Source: a virus
Reading direction: 5' to 3' (one strand)
IMG/VR virus record: IMGVR_UViG_3300043392_000054
Location: 62,001 to 126,000 of that record
DNA: 64,000 nt
The position numbers were made by a program, and so were the translations under genes. Shown piece after piece: positions 1 through 8,459 of the stretch. The notes beneath the pieces were generated by a model. The model saw only the letters and a program-made list of their open reading frames with translations, was not told where the DNA came from and did no database searches. The first letter of the stretch is position 1. Each line of letters opens with the position of its first letter.

Positions 1-1
1 T

Positions 2-103
2 TGGGCTAGAATGGCTCTTTGTGATTTCATTAAATTAAATGGTTCAACAGTTGCAGCAGTGAGACGTATGTTTGTGGAGTATAACGCTAATAGAAATTTT
101 TAA
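2..103 (+). CDS. C-terminal end of a gene cut by the window edge
   Basis: An open frame runs from the window edge to a TAA at 101-103 and encodes about 33 residues ending in ...YNANRNF. The frame has no stop before the edge and ends just ahead of a late-type promoter motif and the portal gene, so it is probably the 3' end of another late structural gene. Too little is visible to assign a family. Confidence 0.5.
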   Translation, partial: WARMALCDFIKLNGSTVAAVRRMFVEYNANRNF

Positions 104-105
104 GA

Positions 106-117
106 GAATATATAATA
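106..117 (+). promoter_or_regulatory. Late-type promoter motif before portal gene
   Basis: GAATATATAATA is a variant of the GATATATAA motif found ahead of most structural genes here. It sits 40 nt before the portal start and directly after the stop of the preceding gene. It resembles the T4 late promoter core TATAAATA. Confidence 0.45.
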
Positions 118-145
118 AAATAATATAAAACTTTAATCCATAATT

Positions 146-1765
146 ATGGCAGGATTCGTAGATAGAAACGGCCCATTTAGTACAGGTAAACGACAATTTA
201 ATTTAAGTGATACACTTAAGAAATTATCGTCGTTTGGTATGTATTACGATGACATGGTATTGAGACAATCTCAAGCCATTGGACCAGCTGAGGACCAATT
301 TGGTTACGGCCAAATGAACTTAATGGGCGTTGATTCAGATGACATTTATGGTGCATTCGCAGCACTTTCGATGGCAGATACAAACATGAGAAAGAACATT
401 CCGTTCTTTGACATGAATTATAAATCTAAAAGAGAAGAATTAAGACAATTCTCTTTATATGATGAAATCGAGGACATTCTAGACATTTTATGTGATGAAT
501 CAATTGTATTTGATGAAAAGAATTTCGTAGCAACACCTTCTTTAATTGGTTTAGAAGTTTCTTCAGATGTTACAGAATATTTAAATAAAGCATATAGAAA
601 CATTTATCAATATTTTGGCTTCGCAGCTGACCAATCTATTTGGTTTTATTTTAGAAAATGGTTAATTGACGGTTATTTATCTTTTGAGATTATTTATAAC
701 CCAGAAATGACAGAGATTATTGGTTTTAAAGAGATTGACCCAGTTACTTTGGTACCAGCTTATAATAAAGATGATGGTAAAAAAGTTTGGATTCAGTTTA
801 AAGACGACCCGATTAAAGAGAGAAAGTTATATGATGCACAAATCATCTATATTTCTTATTCTTCTATTACAACAGCTTCTCGTATTTCTTACGTAGAAAG
901 ATTAATTAGAGCATTCAACTTAATGAGAGTTATGGAACATACTAGAGTTATCTGGGCTGTTACTAATGCCTCATATAGAATGAAGTTTATTATTCCAGTT
1001 GGTGGTAAATCTAAGACTAGAGCAAAGCAATCGCTTGCGCAGTTAATGAATAACTATAAAGAAGTAGTTGACTTTGATTGGGATTCAGGCGTTCTTAAGA
1101 CTAATGGTAAACCAATGCTTCAATTCAATAAGGAATATTGGTTACCTTCTAAGGATGGTGAGCAACCTGAAATTGAAACTTTAGGTGGAGAAGGTCCAGA
1201 GATTAATGATGTTGATGCATTAAAGTATTTTGCCGATAAATTAAAGCACGTATCTAAGATTCCATATAGTAGATTTATGTATGAAGATGGCGGTGGAGAA
1301 AACAATCTAGCTGCAGATGGTATGATTAGAGATGAAATTAAATTCTCTAAGTTTGTAAATCGTTTACGTTCTTCATTCCAAGAAATTTTAGTGAAGCCAT
1401 TATGGTTACAAATGTGTATTAAATTCCCTGAATTTAAAGAAGACCCAGCATTCAAAACGCAAATCTCATTAAGATATAATGAAGAGAACATGTTCGCTGA
1501 AATGAAAATGATGGAGATTATGGAAAAACGTTTAGACTTTATCTCTAAAATGAAGAGCGATTTAATGATTCAAAATCCAATGACAATGGAAGAAGAATAT
1601 TACTTCGATATGGACTTCTTAGTTGATAAGTACCTTAAACTTTCACCAGACGATAAAGCTGCAAACGAAGCTGCTAAAGCTAGAAAGGATGCAGAAAAGG
1701 CTAAAGAACCACCAGCTGACCCAATGGGAATGGGCGGAATGGGAGGAGGCCTAGGAGGATTCTAA
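146..1765 (+). CDS. 20: Portal vertex protein, T4 gp20-like
   Basis: At 539 aa this is close to T4 gp20 (524 aa). It forms the dodecameric ring at the capsid vertex through which DNA is packaged and onto which the neck is built. The N-terminal region is followed by an alpha/beta core (residues about 100-300, with the YDEIEDILDILCDESIV segment typical of gp20-like portals) and a helical C-terminal region ending in a Gly/Met-rich tail (PADPMGMGGMGGG). The prohead protease and major capsid genes follow, as in T4 (20-67-68-21-22-23). The family assignment is from the recognised pattern and synteny; no alignment was run. Confidence 0.88.
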   Translation: MAGFVDRNGPFSTGKRQFNLSDTLKKLSSFGMYYDDMVLRQSQAIGPAEDQFGYGQMNLMGVDSDDIYGAFAALSMADTNMRKNIPFFDMNYKSKREELRQFSLYDEIEDILDILCDESIVFDEKNFVATPSLIGLEVSSDVTEYLNKAYRNIYQYFGFAADQSIWFYFRKWLIDGYLSFEIIYNPEMTEIIGFKEIDPVTLVPAYNKDDGKKVWIQFKDDPIKERKLYDAQIIYISYSSITTASRISYVERLIRAFNLMRVMEHTRVIWAVTNASYRMKFIIPVGGKSKTRAKQSLAQLMNNYKEVVDFDWDSGVLKTNGKPMLQFNKEYWLPSKDGEQPEIETLGGEGPEINDVDALKYFADKLKHVSKIPYSRFMYEDGGGENNLAADGMIRDEIKFSKFVNRLRSSFQEILVKPLWLQMCIKFPEFKEDPAFKTQISLRYNEENMFAEMKMMEIMEKRLDFISKMKSDLMIQNPMTMEEEYYFDMDFLVDKYLKLSPDDKAANEAAKARKDAEKAKEPPADPMGMGGMGGGLGGF

Positions 1766-1782
1766 TAAACAATAATAAAAAT

Positions 1783-2154
1783 ATGAAAACTTACATTAAA
1801 ACATTTGAGCAATTCATTTTTGAAAATGATAACTCTGTAAAGGCACCAGATTCTAAAGTATTTATAGATGATGTAACTATTGAATCAGGAGAAACAATTA
1901 AAGCTGCTGAAATTTTAGGTGCTATCACTTCATCTGAAACTGAAGAAGAATTTAAATCTTATTTCTTCGAAACATACGGGCAAAACGCATTTACAGTAGA
2001 AGATATGGGTAAATTATTAACCTATTTTAATAAGTACCAAGAAGAAAAAAATCAAGAAGAGACTGATAAAGAAGAAGCTGAAAAATCAAAAGAAGGAGGC
2101 GAAACAGCTGATATCGGTGGTGGAGATGCAGAAGCTGATTTAGGTAAATTATAA
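1783..2154 (+). CDS. Small acidic prohead-core-like protein
   Basis: 123 aa, positioned where T4 has the small core proteins gp67/gp68, between portal and protease. The N-terminus (MKTYIKTFEQFIFEN) resembles the start of the virion-like protein at 5799, suggesting a shared capsid-targeting or propeptide segment. The C-terminal third is a strongly charged Glu/Lys run ending in a Gly/Asp/Ala stretch. The role as an internal scaffold component is inferred from position and composition; sequence identity with gp67 or gp68 is not evident. Confidence 0.5.
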   Translation: MKTYIKTFEQFIFENDNSVKAPDSKVFIDDVTIESGETIKAAEILGAITSSETEEEFKSYFFETYGQNAFTVEDMGKLLTYFNKYQEEKNQEETDKEEAEKSKEGGETADIGGGDAEADLGKL

Positions 2155-2181
2155 TTTTTAAAAAAGTTATAATATTAAGAG

Positions 2182-2190
2182 GATATATAA
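2182..2190 (+). promoter_or_regulatory. Late-type promoter motif GATATATAA
   Basis: GATATATAA lies 31 nt before the start of the protease-scaffold gene. The same 9-mer, or a one-base variant, recurs about 30 nt before many structural genes in the window. Confidence 0.55.
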
Positions 2191-2212
2191 TCAAAATATA
2201 GTATTAAAATAT

Positions 2213-4063
2213 ATGAATATGAACGCAAAGCTTTTAATTCTAGAAAGAAGCGGCAATACTTTATCATTTAAACAAGACAACGCTGGTGCTTATGTATTAG
2301 AAGGAGTTTTTGGTGAAATCGATAAATTAAATCGTAATAATAGAATTTACACTGAAGATGAATACCTTCCACAGGTTGAAGCTCTTCAATCTAAAATCAA
2401 TTCATCTAAATTATTAGGCGAATTAGACCACCCACAAAATTTTGACATTTCACTTAAAAACGTTTCTCATATTATTGAGGAATTAAGATATGATAAAGCT
2501 AATAAGCAAATCTTAGGTAAGATTAGATTATTAGATACAGATGCAGGAAGACAGGCAAAAGCTTTAGTAGATGCAGGTGTTCCATTACATATTTCATCAA
2601 GAGCAGCAGGTACAGTAGAATCAAATGGTAAAGTTAAAATCAAACAATTATTTACTTATGATTTAGTAGCTGACCCAGGTTTTGCTAACGCTGAATTAAA
2701 AAGAGTTAATGAAGCTTTTGGTTTTGAAGAAGATTCAGACCTTTTAATTTATGAAATCAATCCAACAATTGAAAATACACAAACACAAATAAAAGAATCA
2801 GAAAAAATGGAACAATCAAAATTCGTTAGCTCTGAAGACTTCAATAATTACTCAAAGTATTTAGCTGAAGAAATCAAAGCTCTTAAAGAGGCTCAAGCGA
2901 AGGCAAATGACTCTGAGTCATTAAATACTCAAGTTGAGAACTTAAAGGAATATGCATCTTATTTAGCTGAAAAGGTAAATCAATCAATTGCTTATTCTGA
3001 ACACGTTGCTGAAAAAGCAGACCAAGGTATTCAATTTGCAGATACTTTAGCTGAAAAGTTAGAACAAGCTATTCAATACTCTGAGCATATTGCTGAAGGT
3101 ACTGAACAAATCAAAAACTACACAAACTATTTAGCTGAAGCATATAATGCAGGTGCAGCTACACATGAGAATGTAGTTAAGTACATGGAATACTTAAAAG
3201 AGAACTTACAAAAAGTTACTGAGTATGCTGAATACGTTGCTGAAACAGTTAACTCTAATCTATTAATGGAAGCTGATGATGTTATCGGTACACAAGCTGA
3301 TGATTTAGATGGTAAAACTAAAGATGTTTCAGGTGATATTGAATTTGATGATAAAGCAGTAGACCAATCAGCTCACGATGATTCTAAAGAATTAGAAAAG
3401 GATTTAAAAGGTGAAGATGATGCTGCAAAAGAAGTTGCTATCGATGGCGAAGCAGCTGATAAAGTTAAAACTCAAGCAGGTGAAAAAGCTGAAGAAGGCG
3501 AAGCTGGTAAAGAAGTAGTTGAATCAGTTGATAGAATGGAAGCATATAAGAATGAAATTTCTTCTAAGTTATCCGCTTTATTAGAATCAGCATCTGCAAA
3601 GCAGGTTGAAGAGCCACATTTCTTTAAATTTATTTCAGAAGCTAAGAAAGAAGAATTTAATGCTTTAACGACTGAAGAAAAAACAGCAGTAGCTGCAGCA
3701 GTAACTGGTAAAGGTTTCTTAACAGAATCTCAAATCTATGCATTATGGAACTCATCTTTAGCAGGCGCAGTAAATACAGAGAGCAACGAGCCTTACGTAT
3801 TATCAGCAATGCCTAAAGAATACAGAGAAACATACAATGCGTTATCTGAGTCAAAGAAGAATCAATTATTAGCTCAATCTAAGTATTTTAGATTAGAGAC
3901 AGAATATCAAGTAAGAAATTTCTGGCAAACAAGAGACCTGAGAGAATTTGCTCCAGTAATTGAAAGAGTAGAAATGATTAAAGAATCTACAGAAGAAGTT
4001 AAGCAATTACCATACAATATGGAAGGTGTAGCTGAAGCTTTAAATAAAAAGTTTAAAAAATAA
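2213..4063 (+). CDS. 21: Prohead protease fused to scaffold-like core (gp21-gp22 type)
   Basis: 616 aa. Residues 1-190 match the T4 gp21 prohead protease family (herpesvirus-like serine protease fold). GELDHP contains the likely catalytic His73 and HISSRA the likely catalytic Ser128/129. The enzyme cleaves scaffold and capsid proteins during maturation. Residues about 199-420 are helical, with repeated YLAE/HVAE/YVAE heptad-like units typical of a scaffold core (gp22 role), followed by an acidic linker and a C-terminal helical domain. In T4 protease (212 aa) and scaffold (269 aa) are separate genes; here they are one frame. An in-frame ATG at 2807 (Met199, after an A-rich run) could allow separate synthesis of the scaffold part. 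Protease assignment is firm; the fusion interpretation is inferred. Confidence 0.85.
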   Translation: MNMNAKLLILERSGNTLSFKQDNAGAYVLEGVFGEIDKLNRNNRIYTEDEYLPQVEALQSKINSSKLLGELDHPQNFDISLKNVSHIIEELRYDKANKQILGKIRLLDTDAGRQAKALVDAGVPLHISSRAAGTVESNGKVKIKQLFTYDLVADPGFANAELKRVNEAFGFEEDSDLLIYEINPTIENTQTQIKESEKMEQSKFVSSEDFNNYSKYLAEEIKALKEAQAKANDSESLNTQVENLKEYASYLAEKVNQSIAYSEHVAEKADQGIQFADTLAEKLEQAIQYSEHIAEGTEQIKNYTNYLAEAYNAGAATHENVVKYMEYLKENLQKVTEYAEYVAETVNSNLLMEADDVIGTQADDLDGKTKDVSGDIEFDDKAVDQSAHDDSKELEKDLKGEDDAAKEVAIDGEAADKVKTQAGEKAEEGEAGKEVVESVDRMEAYKNEISSKLSALLESASAKQVEEPHFFKFISEAKKEEFNALTTEEKTAVAAAVTGKGFLTESQIYALWNSSLAGAVNTESNEPYVLSAMPKEYRETYNALSESKKNQLLAQSKYFRLETEYQVRNFWQTRDLREFAPVIERVEMIKESTEEVKQLPYNMEGVAEALNKKFKK

Positions 4064-4087
4064 GTTTTTTAAAAAAACACGTTTTTT

Positions 4088-4101
4088 AAGATAATATATA
4101 G
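4088..4101 (+). promoter_or_regulatory. Late-type promoter motif before major capsid gene
   Basis: AGATAATATATAG is a variant of the GATATATAA motif. It lies 112 nt before the capsid start, leaving an unusually long leader that contains a stem-loop (4121-4159). Confidence 0.45.
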
Positions 4102-4120
4102 TAAAAGATTAAAGTAATAA

Positions 4121-4159
4121 TCGACTCTTGGATAAGAAGCAAAAATCCTACAATGTCGA
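4121..4159 (+). promoter_or_regulatory. 5' leader stem-loop of the major capsid gene
   Basis: TCGAC (4121-4125) pairs with GTCGA (4155-4159) and GGAT (4130-4133) pairs with ATCC (4145-4148), giving a two-part hairpin in the leader of the most highly expressed late gene. It is not followed by a T-run, so it is not a terminator. A role in mRNA stability or translation is only a guess. Confidence 0.4.
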
Positions 4160-4212
4160 GTAGCTACAACATAGTAGCAAAACAATAAACATAAAAAAAC
4201 ATTTTTAAAAAA

Positions 4213-5676
4213 ATGGCACAATTAATTAACGAAGCAGAAATCAGAGAAACATGGTCTCCGATTATCGAATCTGCAACTGGTATCACAGATGCTGGTAAAT
4301 TAGCATGGATGTCTGAGTATTGCCATAACCACAAGTTATACGAAGACGCAAACATTATGAGATTAGACCCAACTATGAACTTAAGAGGTATGGGTGCAGT
4401 TTCATTCCCTTCAGGATTTGGTTCTAACCCAACTGCAGTAGGTTCAGGTGACAAAGCTCCAACTTTATTACCATTAGCAATGCAAGTTGCTGCGCAAACT
4501 ATCGCATTAGACTTAGTTCCAGTTATTCCAATGGCTGGTCCAATGGGCTTATTATCTTACTTAGACTTCGTTTACGAAGGTGGTAGATTAGACAACGGTG
4601 TAGCTCCAACTTACGTTAAGGCTGCTGGTGTTGTTGGTGATATCGCTGCAGTTCCAGGTACTAACGGTGCTTACGAATATGCTGGTAAATCAAGAATTGA
4701 TGGTAAATCAATCTACAAAGTTGGTGCTATTGATGGTGCTAACGCAACTGTTGCTGAAGACTTAGAAGCTGCTGGTGCTACTGCTGGTTCAGTTGTTTTA
4801 GTTAAAGCATTAGAAGACCACTTACCAGGTTTCTCTGGAAAAGATTCTGAGAACGCTTACTCAAGAGAAGAAGGTGAAAGAACTCCAGATAAGTTAATGG
4901 GTCTTTCTTTATTCTCTAAGGCTGTTGAAGCTAAGACTATTCAAGTTGCTGCTGCAGTAACTAGAGAGCAAGTTCAAGACTTAAAGCAATTTGGTGTTGA
5001 CGCAGTTGCTCAAGTTGAAGCTGTTTTAGTTAACGAATTAACTCAAACTATCAACGACTTAATCATCAAGAACATCGATTCATTAGGTGCTTCTAACATC
5101 ACTAAGGCTGTTGCAGCTGGTGAAATCGCTTCAGGCGCATTAGATATTAAATTATACGGTGCTGCTGATTTCCAAGGTGGTAAGACTGAAGGTTCTGAGC
5201 ACAGAAAAATCTTAACAGGTATTTTAGCTGCTGCGAACTTAATCGCTAACAGAGGTAGAAGAGGTGCTGGTAACTTTGCGGTTGTAGGACCACAAACAGC
5301 TACAGCTTTACAATCAGTTGCTGGTTACGTACCAAACCCATTTGCTAACACAGTTTCTCAAGCTGCAGGTGCAATCTACCCAGTAGGTTCAATCGCAGGT
5401 GTTCAAGTTTACACTAACCCTAAGTGGAAGTGGAATAACTTAGACGTATTAGTTGGTAGAAAAGGTGACGGTAACGGTCCTGGTTTAGTGTTCATGCCAT
5501 ACTTAATGGCTGAATCAGTTCAAACTATCGCAGAAGGTACAATGGCTCCAAAGGTTGCTGTTAAGTCTAGATTTGCTTTAGTTGAAGCAGGTTTCCACCC
5601 AGAAACACAATACGTTAAGACTACTATCTCTGCAGTTGCAGGTTCATCATGGTCTAACTTAATTTCTTTATCTTAA
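4213..5676 (+). CDS. 23: Major capsid protein, T4 gp23-like
   Basis: 487 aa (T4 gp23 is 521). It forms the hexamers of the HK97-fold shell. The segment from about residue 45 (MRLDPTMNLRGMG) through VPVIPMAGPMGLLSYLDFVYEG corresponds to the conserved gp23 region where T4 reads NSPTGQVFALRAVY. A short N-terminal region (LINEAEIRETW) corresponds to the gp23 propeptide end (T4 KAELLNKW); INE|A could be a gp21-type (L/I)xE cleavage site but this is unproven. Codon choice is more restricted (TTA, GGT, GCT, AAC dominant) than in neighbours, as expected for high expression. A strong terminator follows. Confidence 0.92.
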   Translation: MAQLINEAEIRETWSPIIESATGITDAGKLAWMSEYCHNHKLYEDANIMRLDPTMNLRGMGAVSFPSGFGSNPTAVGSGDKAPTLLPLAMQVAAQTIALDLVPVIPMAGPMGLLSYLDFVYEGGRLDNGVAPTYVKAAGVVGDIAAVPGTNGAYEYAGKSRIDGKSIYKVGAIDGANATVAEDLEAAGATAGSVVLVKALEDHLPGFSGKDSENAYSREEGERTPDKLMGLSLFSKAVEAKTIQVAAAVTREQVQDLKQFGVDAVAQVEAVLVNELTQTINDLIIKNIDSLGASNITKAVAAGEIASGALDIKLYGAADFQGGKTEGSEHRKILTGILAAANLIANRGRRGAGNFAVVGPQTATALQSVAGYVPNPFANTVSQAAGAIYPVGSIAGVQVYTNPKWKWNNLDVLVGRKGDGNGPGLVFMPYLMAESVQTIAEGTMAPKVAVKSRFALVEAGFHPETQYVKTTISAVAGSSWSNLISLS

Positions 5677-5711
5677 TTCTAAATCAAGAATTAGAAATAG
5701 TTTAATATTGC

Positions 5712-5747
5712 GAAAGGGCTCTCATTTTGGGAGCCCTTTCCTTTTTT
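5712..5747 (+). terminator. Rho-independent terminator after the capsid gene
   Basis: A perfect 10-bp stem, GAAAGGGCTC (5712-5721) with GAGCCCTTTC (5731-5740), is followed by a T-rich tail. It is the strongest terminator in the head cluster and would insulate the capsid transcript. Confidence 0.93.
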
Positions 5748-5759
5748 ATAAAAGAGAAA

Positions 5760-5768
5760 GATATATAA
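5760..5768 (+). promoter_or_regulatory. Late-type promoter motif GATATATAA
   Basis: GATATATAA lies directly after the capsid terminator and 39 nt before the next start codon. Confidence 0.55.
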
Positions 5769-5798
5769 AGAAACAGTTATTAATATAATACTCTAAAA

Positions 5799-6872
5799 AT
5801 GGAAAAAATTAACAATTTCGAAAACTGGTATAGTAAAATTGTAGAATCAATTTCAGTATCTAAAAAAGCTGCAGAAGCAAACGAAGATAATGCAGTACAA
5901 ACTGCAGATGTTACAAATGCTACAACTTCAGCAGAAACTTCAAAAGCTAATATAATTAGCGATGTCGATTCTATTATGAATACTCTTTCTCAATTATCTG
6001 TTCAAATTAAAGAATCTATTGATTCTATTGATTTATTTGAAAGCGAAGAGGTAGAAATTTTAGAAGAAGATGTAATTAATGAATTAACGGCTGGAGAAGC
6101 TGGTAGTAAATTAGCAGATTGGATTTTTTATGCCCCTAAATATAGAAATATGCAAAAGAAAATCAATAAGATGAAGCTTAATGCTTTAGATATTCAAATT
6201 GCAGTTGATAATTTAGGAGGTTCTGAACAAGAAAGAGCTAAAGCAGATGCATTAAGAGCTAAAAAATCAACATTATCTCAACAAATATCTGATTTACAAT
6301 CTGCTGTAAATGATAAAGCAAAAGAAAGAGGAGAATATATTCAAAAGGTATTAAGCTCTGAAAAGATTAAAGGTCAAATGGAATTAGTTAAACGTTCTTC
6401 TGGTCAAGAAGATGACCCATCTAAGAAAAAGAGTTTAGCAGATTCTATGAAAGAATTACAAGCTAGATTTCAAGAAGAGGAAGCTGCTATTGCTAAATTA
6501 AAAGATAAAGCTAAACAAGACGGCGCTAAAAAGGCAAACAAAGAAAATGTCGCAGATAAAAGAGCAAAGGAACAAGCTGAAGCCGATAAAGAGGCTGCAG
6601 ATAAAGCTAAAGAAAAGCCCGAAGCTAAAGAACCTAAGAAAAAAGAGAAACCATCAGCAAAAGAATCTTTATTTATTGCTGCAACTGAATTAGGTTTAAA
6701 TGAAATGGCAGCTGAAATTTCATCTAAGCAAGATTGGCAATTTGAAGACAACTCGGCATTATATGTTAAATATAATACAGAAATAGTTAAACAACGTTCT
6801 ATTAATAAATTAAATGAATCACGTCATCAAAATTTATCAATTGCAGATAAATTTAGAATGTTATTAGACTAA
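5799..6872 (+). CDS. Charged coiled-coil protein, probable virion component
   Basis: 357 aa, not recognised as a named family. The N-terminus (MEKINNFENWYSKIVES) is similar in style to the 1783 protein. The middle (about 130-290) is predicted from composition to be helical and coiled coil, very rich in Lys, Glu and Ala (runs such as KAKEKPEAKEPKKK). The C-terminal about 70 residues look globular. It has its own late-type motif and follows the capsid gene, which points to an internal head or head-decoration role; this is inferred. Confidence 0.6.
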   Translation: MEKINNFENWYSKIVESISVSKKAAEANEDNAVQTADVTNATTSAETSKANIISDVDSIMNTLSQLSVQIKESIDSIDLFESEEVEILEEDVINELTAGEAGSKLADWIFYAPKYRNMQKKINKMKLNALDIQIAVDNLGGSEQERAKADALRAKKSTLSQQISDLQSAVNDKAKERGEYIQKVLSSEKIKGQMELVKRSSGQEDDPSKKKSLADSMKELQARFQEEEAAIAKLKDKAKQDGAKKANKENVADKRAKEQAEADKEAADKAKEKPEAKEPKKKEKPSAKESLFIAATELGLNEMAAEISSKQDWQFEDNSALYVKYNTEIVKQRSINKLNESRHQNLSIADKFRMLLD

Positions 6873-7379
6873 TTATTTTTTAGAATTCTTTTTAGCTAAT
6901 TTAAGGAACTCCTTTTGCTGTTGTAGAAGGAGTTCTTTGCATTTCTTGCGAAACTCAACCGATGATTTTAAAATACGGCTATCTACCATTGGAGCTTTTA
7001 ATACATCATGATATTCTGGATGAACAAAGTTTTCTAAACTAAAATCATCCATTCTAGCTCTAATAGGTTTTCCAGATATAGCACAAACCCAATCAATAGT
7101 TTGATAATTATCCAATAGCTCTTCTTTGTGGATTATTTCCCCAGTAGACCAATCATAGAATAATTTATTGAATACATTGTGAGACTTAAATGTATAGCTG
7201 TGTTGTTCAAATAAAATTTGAACGAATTGGTCATTTTTACATCTATCTCTAAGTAACGGAAAATCATTTAACAATCTTCTTTGTGCACGAGATAAAGTTG
7301 AAAGCCTAATACCAAAACGATTCATCGGGTATGGACCACCCGTTCTAATAATCTCTGGATATTTCTTTTTAATTGCCAT
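6873..7379 (-). CDS. Conserved-looking phage protein of unknown function, sole minus-strand gene
   Basis: 168 aa from the ATG at 7379; an ATG at 7400 would add MFQINNN. The shorter start is preferred because the minus strand reads GATAAATAATAAT just upstream, resembling the T4 late core. The product is basic and helical (RTGGPYPMNRFG near the start, C-terminal KKCKELLLQQQKEFLKLAKKNSKK-type tail). The stop abuts the stop of the + strand gene with no gap, so the two units converge, and it diverges from the clamp-loader gene. No family recognised. Confidence 0.7.
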   Translation of the reverse strand: MAIKKKYPEIIRTGGPYPMNRFGIRLSTLSRAQRRLLNDFPLLRDRCKNDQFVQILFEQHSYTFKSHNVFNKLFYDWSTGEIIHKEELLDNYQTIDWVCAISGKPIRARMDDFSLENFVHPEYHDVLKAPMVDSRILKSSVEFRKKCKELLLQQQKEFLKLAKKNSKK

Positions 7380-7443
7380 ATTATTATTTATCTGAAACAT
7401 TTTAAAGGTATCTTGTATAATTTAAATAACACAAATAATAAAC

Positions 7444-8394
7444 ATGGTTAACGCACTATTTACAGAAAAGTATCGTCCTAAAAATTTAGATGAATTAATT
7501 TTACCAGAAAGGGTAATGAATAAGTTTAAAAATGGTTTAACGCAAAATGTATTGTTTGCAGGTTCACCTGGAACAGGCAAAACATCAACTGCTAAAGCTA
7601 TTATTAATCAATTTGAATTACCATATTTGTATATCAATGCATCGCGAGACACTTCAGTGGATGTTATTAGAACTCAAATCACAGATTTTTGCTCTACCAT
7701 GTCAATCCTAGATGACCGTGATAAATTTAAAGTAGTTATACTAGATGAGGTCGATGGTGTGTCAGACCAGTTCTTTAAAGCTCTGAGAGCAACGATGGAA
7801 CAATTTGCTTCAAACTCTAGATTTATTGCTACCTGTAATTACATTAATAAGTTACCAGATGCTATTCTTTCTCGTTTTGAAGTCATTAATTTTGATTTTG
7901 ATAAGTCAGAAGAAACAGAATTGACCAAAAAATATATTAAGCGCGTATATGATATTTGTGGTAAAGAAGGCATGACTATCGAAAAGCCAGCTTTAGTTGA
8001 ATTTGTAAAAAGAAACTTTCCAGACTTACGTTCTACTTTAAGCAAATTACAGGGTTATAAATCGCAAGGCACCGTTAATATTGGAATTGATGATGTAAAA
8101 CGTTTCAATTCGGTCTATAAAGATGTCTTTGACCTAATTTTTAATGAAACAGACCCTGTTAAAAACTATAAACTTTTAGTTAGTGAATATTCAAATAGAG
8201 TCGATGATGTATTAGAAATGTTAGGGAGCGATTTCATTGAATATATTCAAGCTGAGAAACCAAATAATATTAAAAATATACCCCAAATTATAATTACAGT
8301 AGCAGAGCACCAAGCACAGAGAATTCACGTAATTGACCCAATCATTACAATGTTATCTTGCGTTTATCGTATACAAGAAATAGTTAGGTCTTAA
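7444..8394 (+). CDS. 44: Sliding clamp loader large subunit, T4 gp44-like
   Basis: 316 aa (T4 gp44 is 319). An AAA+ ATPase of the replication-factor-C type that loads the sliding clamp at primer ends. Walker A is GSPGTGKT (residues 40-47), Walker B VVILDEVDG (about 97-105) and the sensor/arginine-finger SRF motif is at 143-145. The C-terminal helical collar domain is present. Its partner is probably the small protein at 9844. It starts a replication block after the divergent promoter region 7380-7443. Confidence 0.93.
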   Translation: MVNALFTEKYRPKNLDELILPERVMNKFKNGLTQNVLFAGSPGTGKTSTAKAIINQFELPYLYINASRDTSVDVIRTQITDFCSTMSILDDRDKFKVVILDEVDGVSDQFFKALRATMEQFASNSRFIATCNYINKLPDAILSRFEVINFDFDKSEETELTKKYIKRVYDICGKEGMTIEKPALVEFVKRNFPDLRSTLSKLQGYKSQGTVNIGIDDVKRFNSVYKDVFDLIFNETDPVKNYKLLVSEYSNRVDDVLEMLGSDFIEYIQAEKPNNIKNIPQIIITVAEHQAQRIHVIDPIITMLSCVYRIQEIVRS

Positions 8395-8421
8395 AAAAAA
8401 TAATAGTAAATATATTTTTAC

Positions 8422-8446
8422 TTGTCATAAAAATTAGTTATATTTG
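8422..8446 (+). promoter_or_regulatory. Middle-type promoter (TTGTC-N12-TATATTTG)
   Basis: TTGTC at 8422-8426, 12 nt, then TATATTTG at 8439-8446. It is the first of 15 copies of this arrangement in the window and lies 14 nt before the exonuclease start. Confidence 0.75.
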
Positions 8447-8459
8447 TATAACAGATAAC

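Noticed and set aside
1120-1491. Minus-strand ORF of 123 aa inside the portal gene
   Set aside because: Antisense shadow of a conserved structural gene with normal codon use on the + strand.
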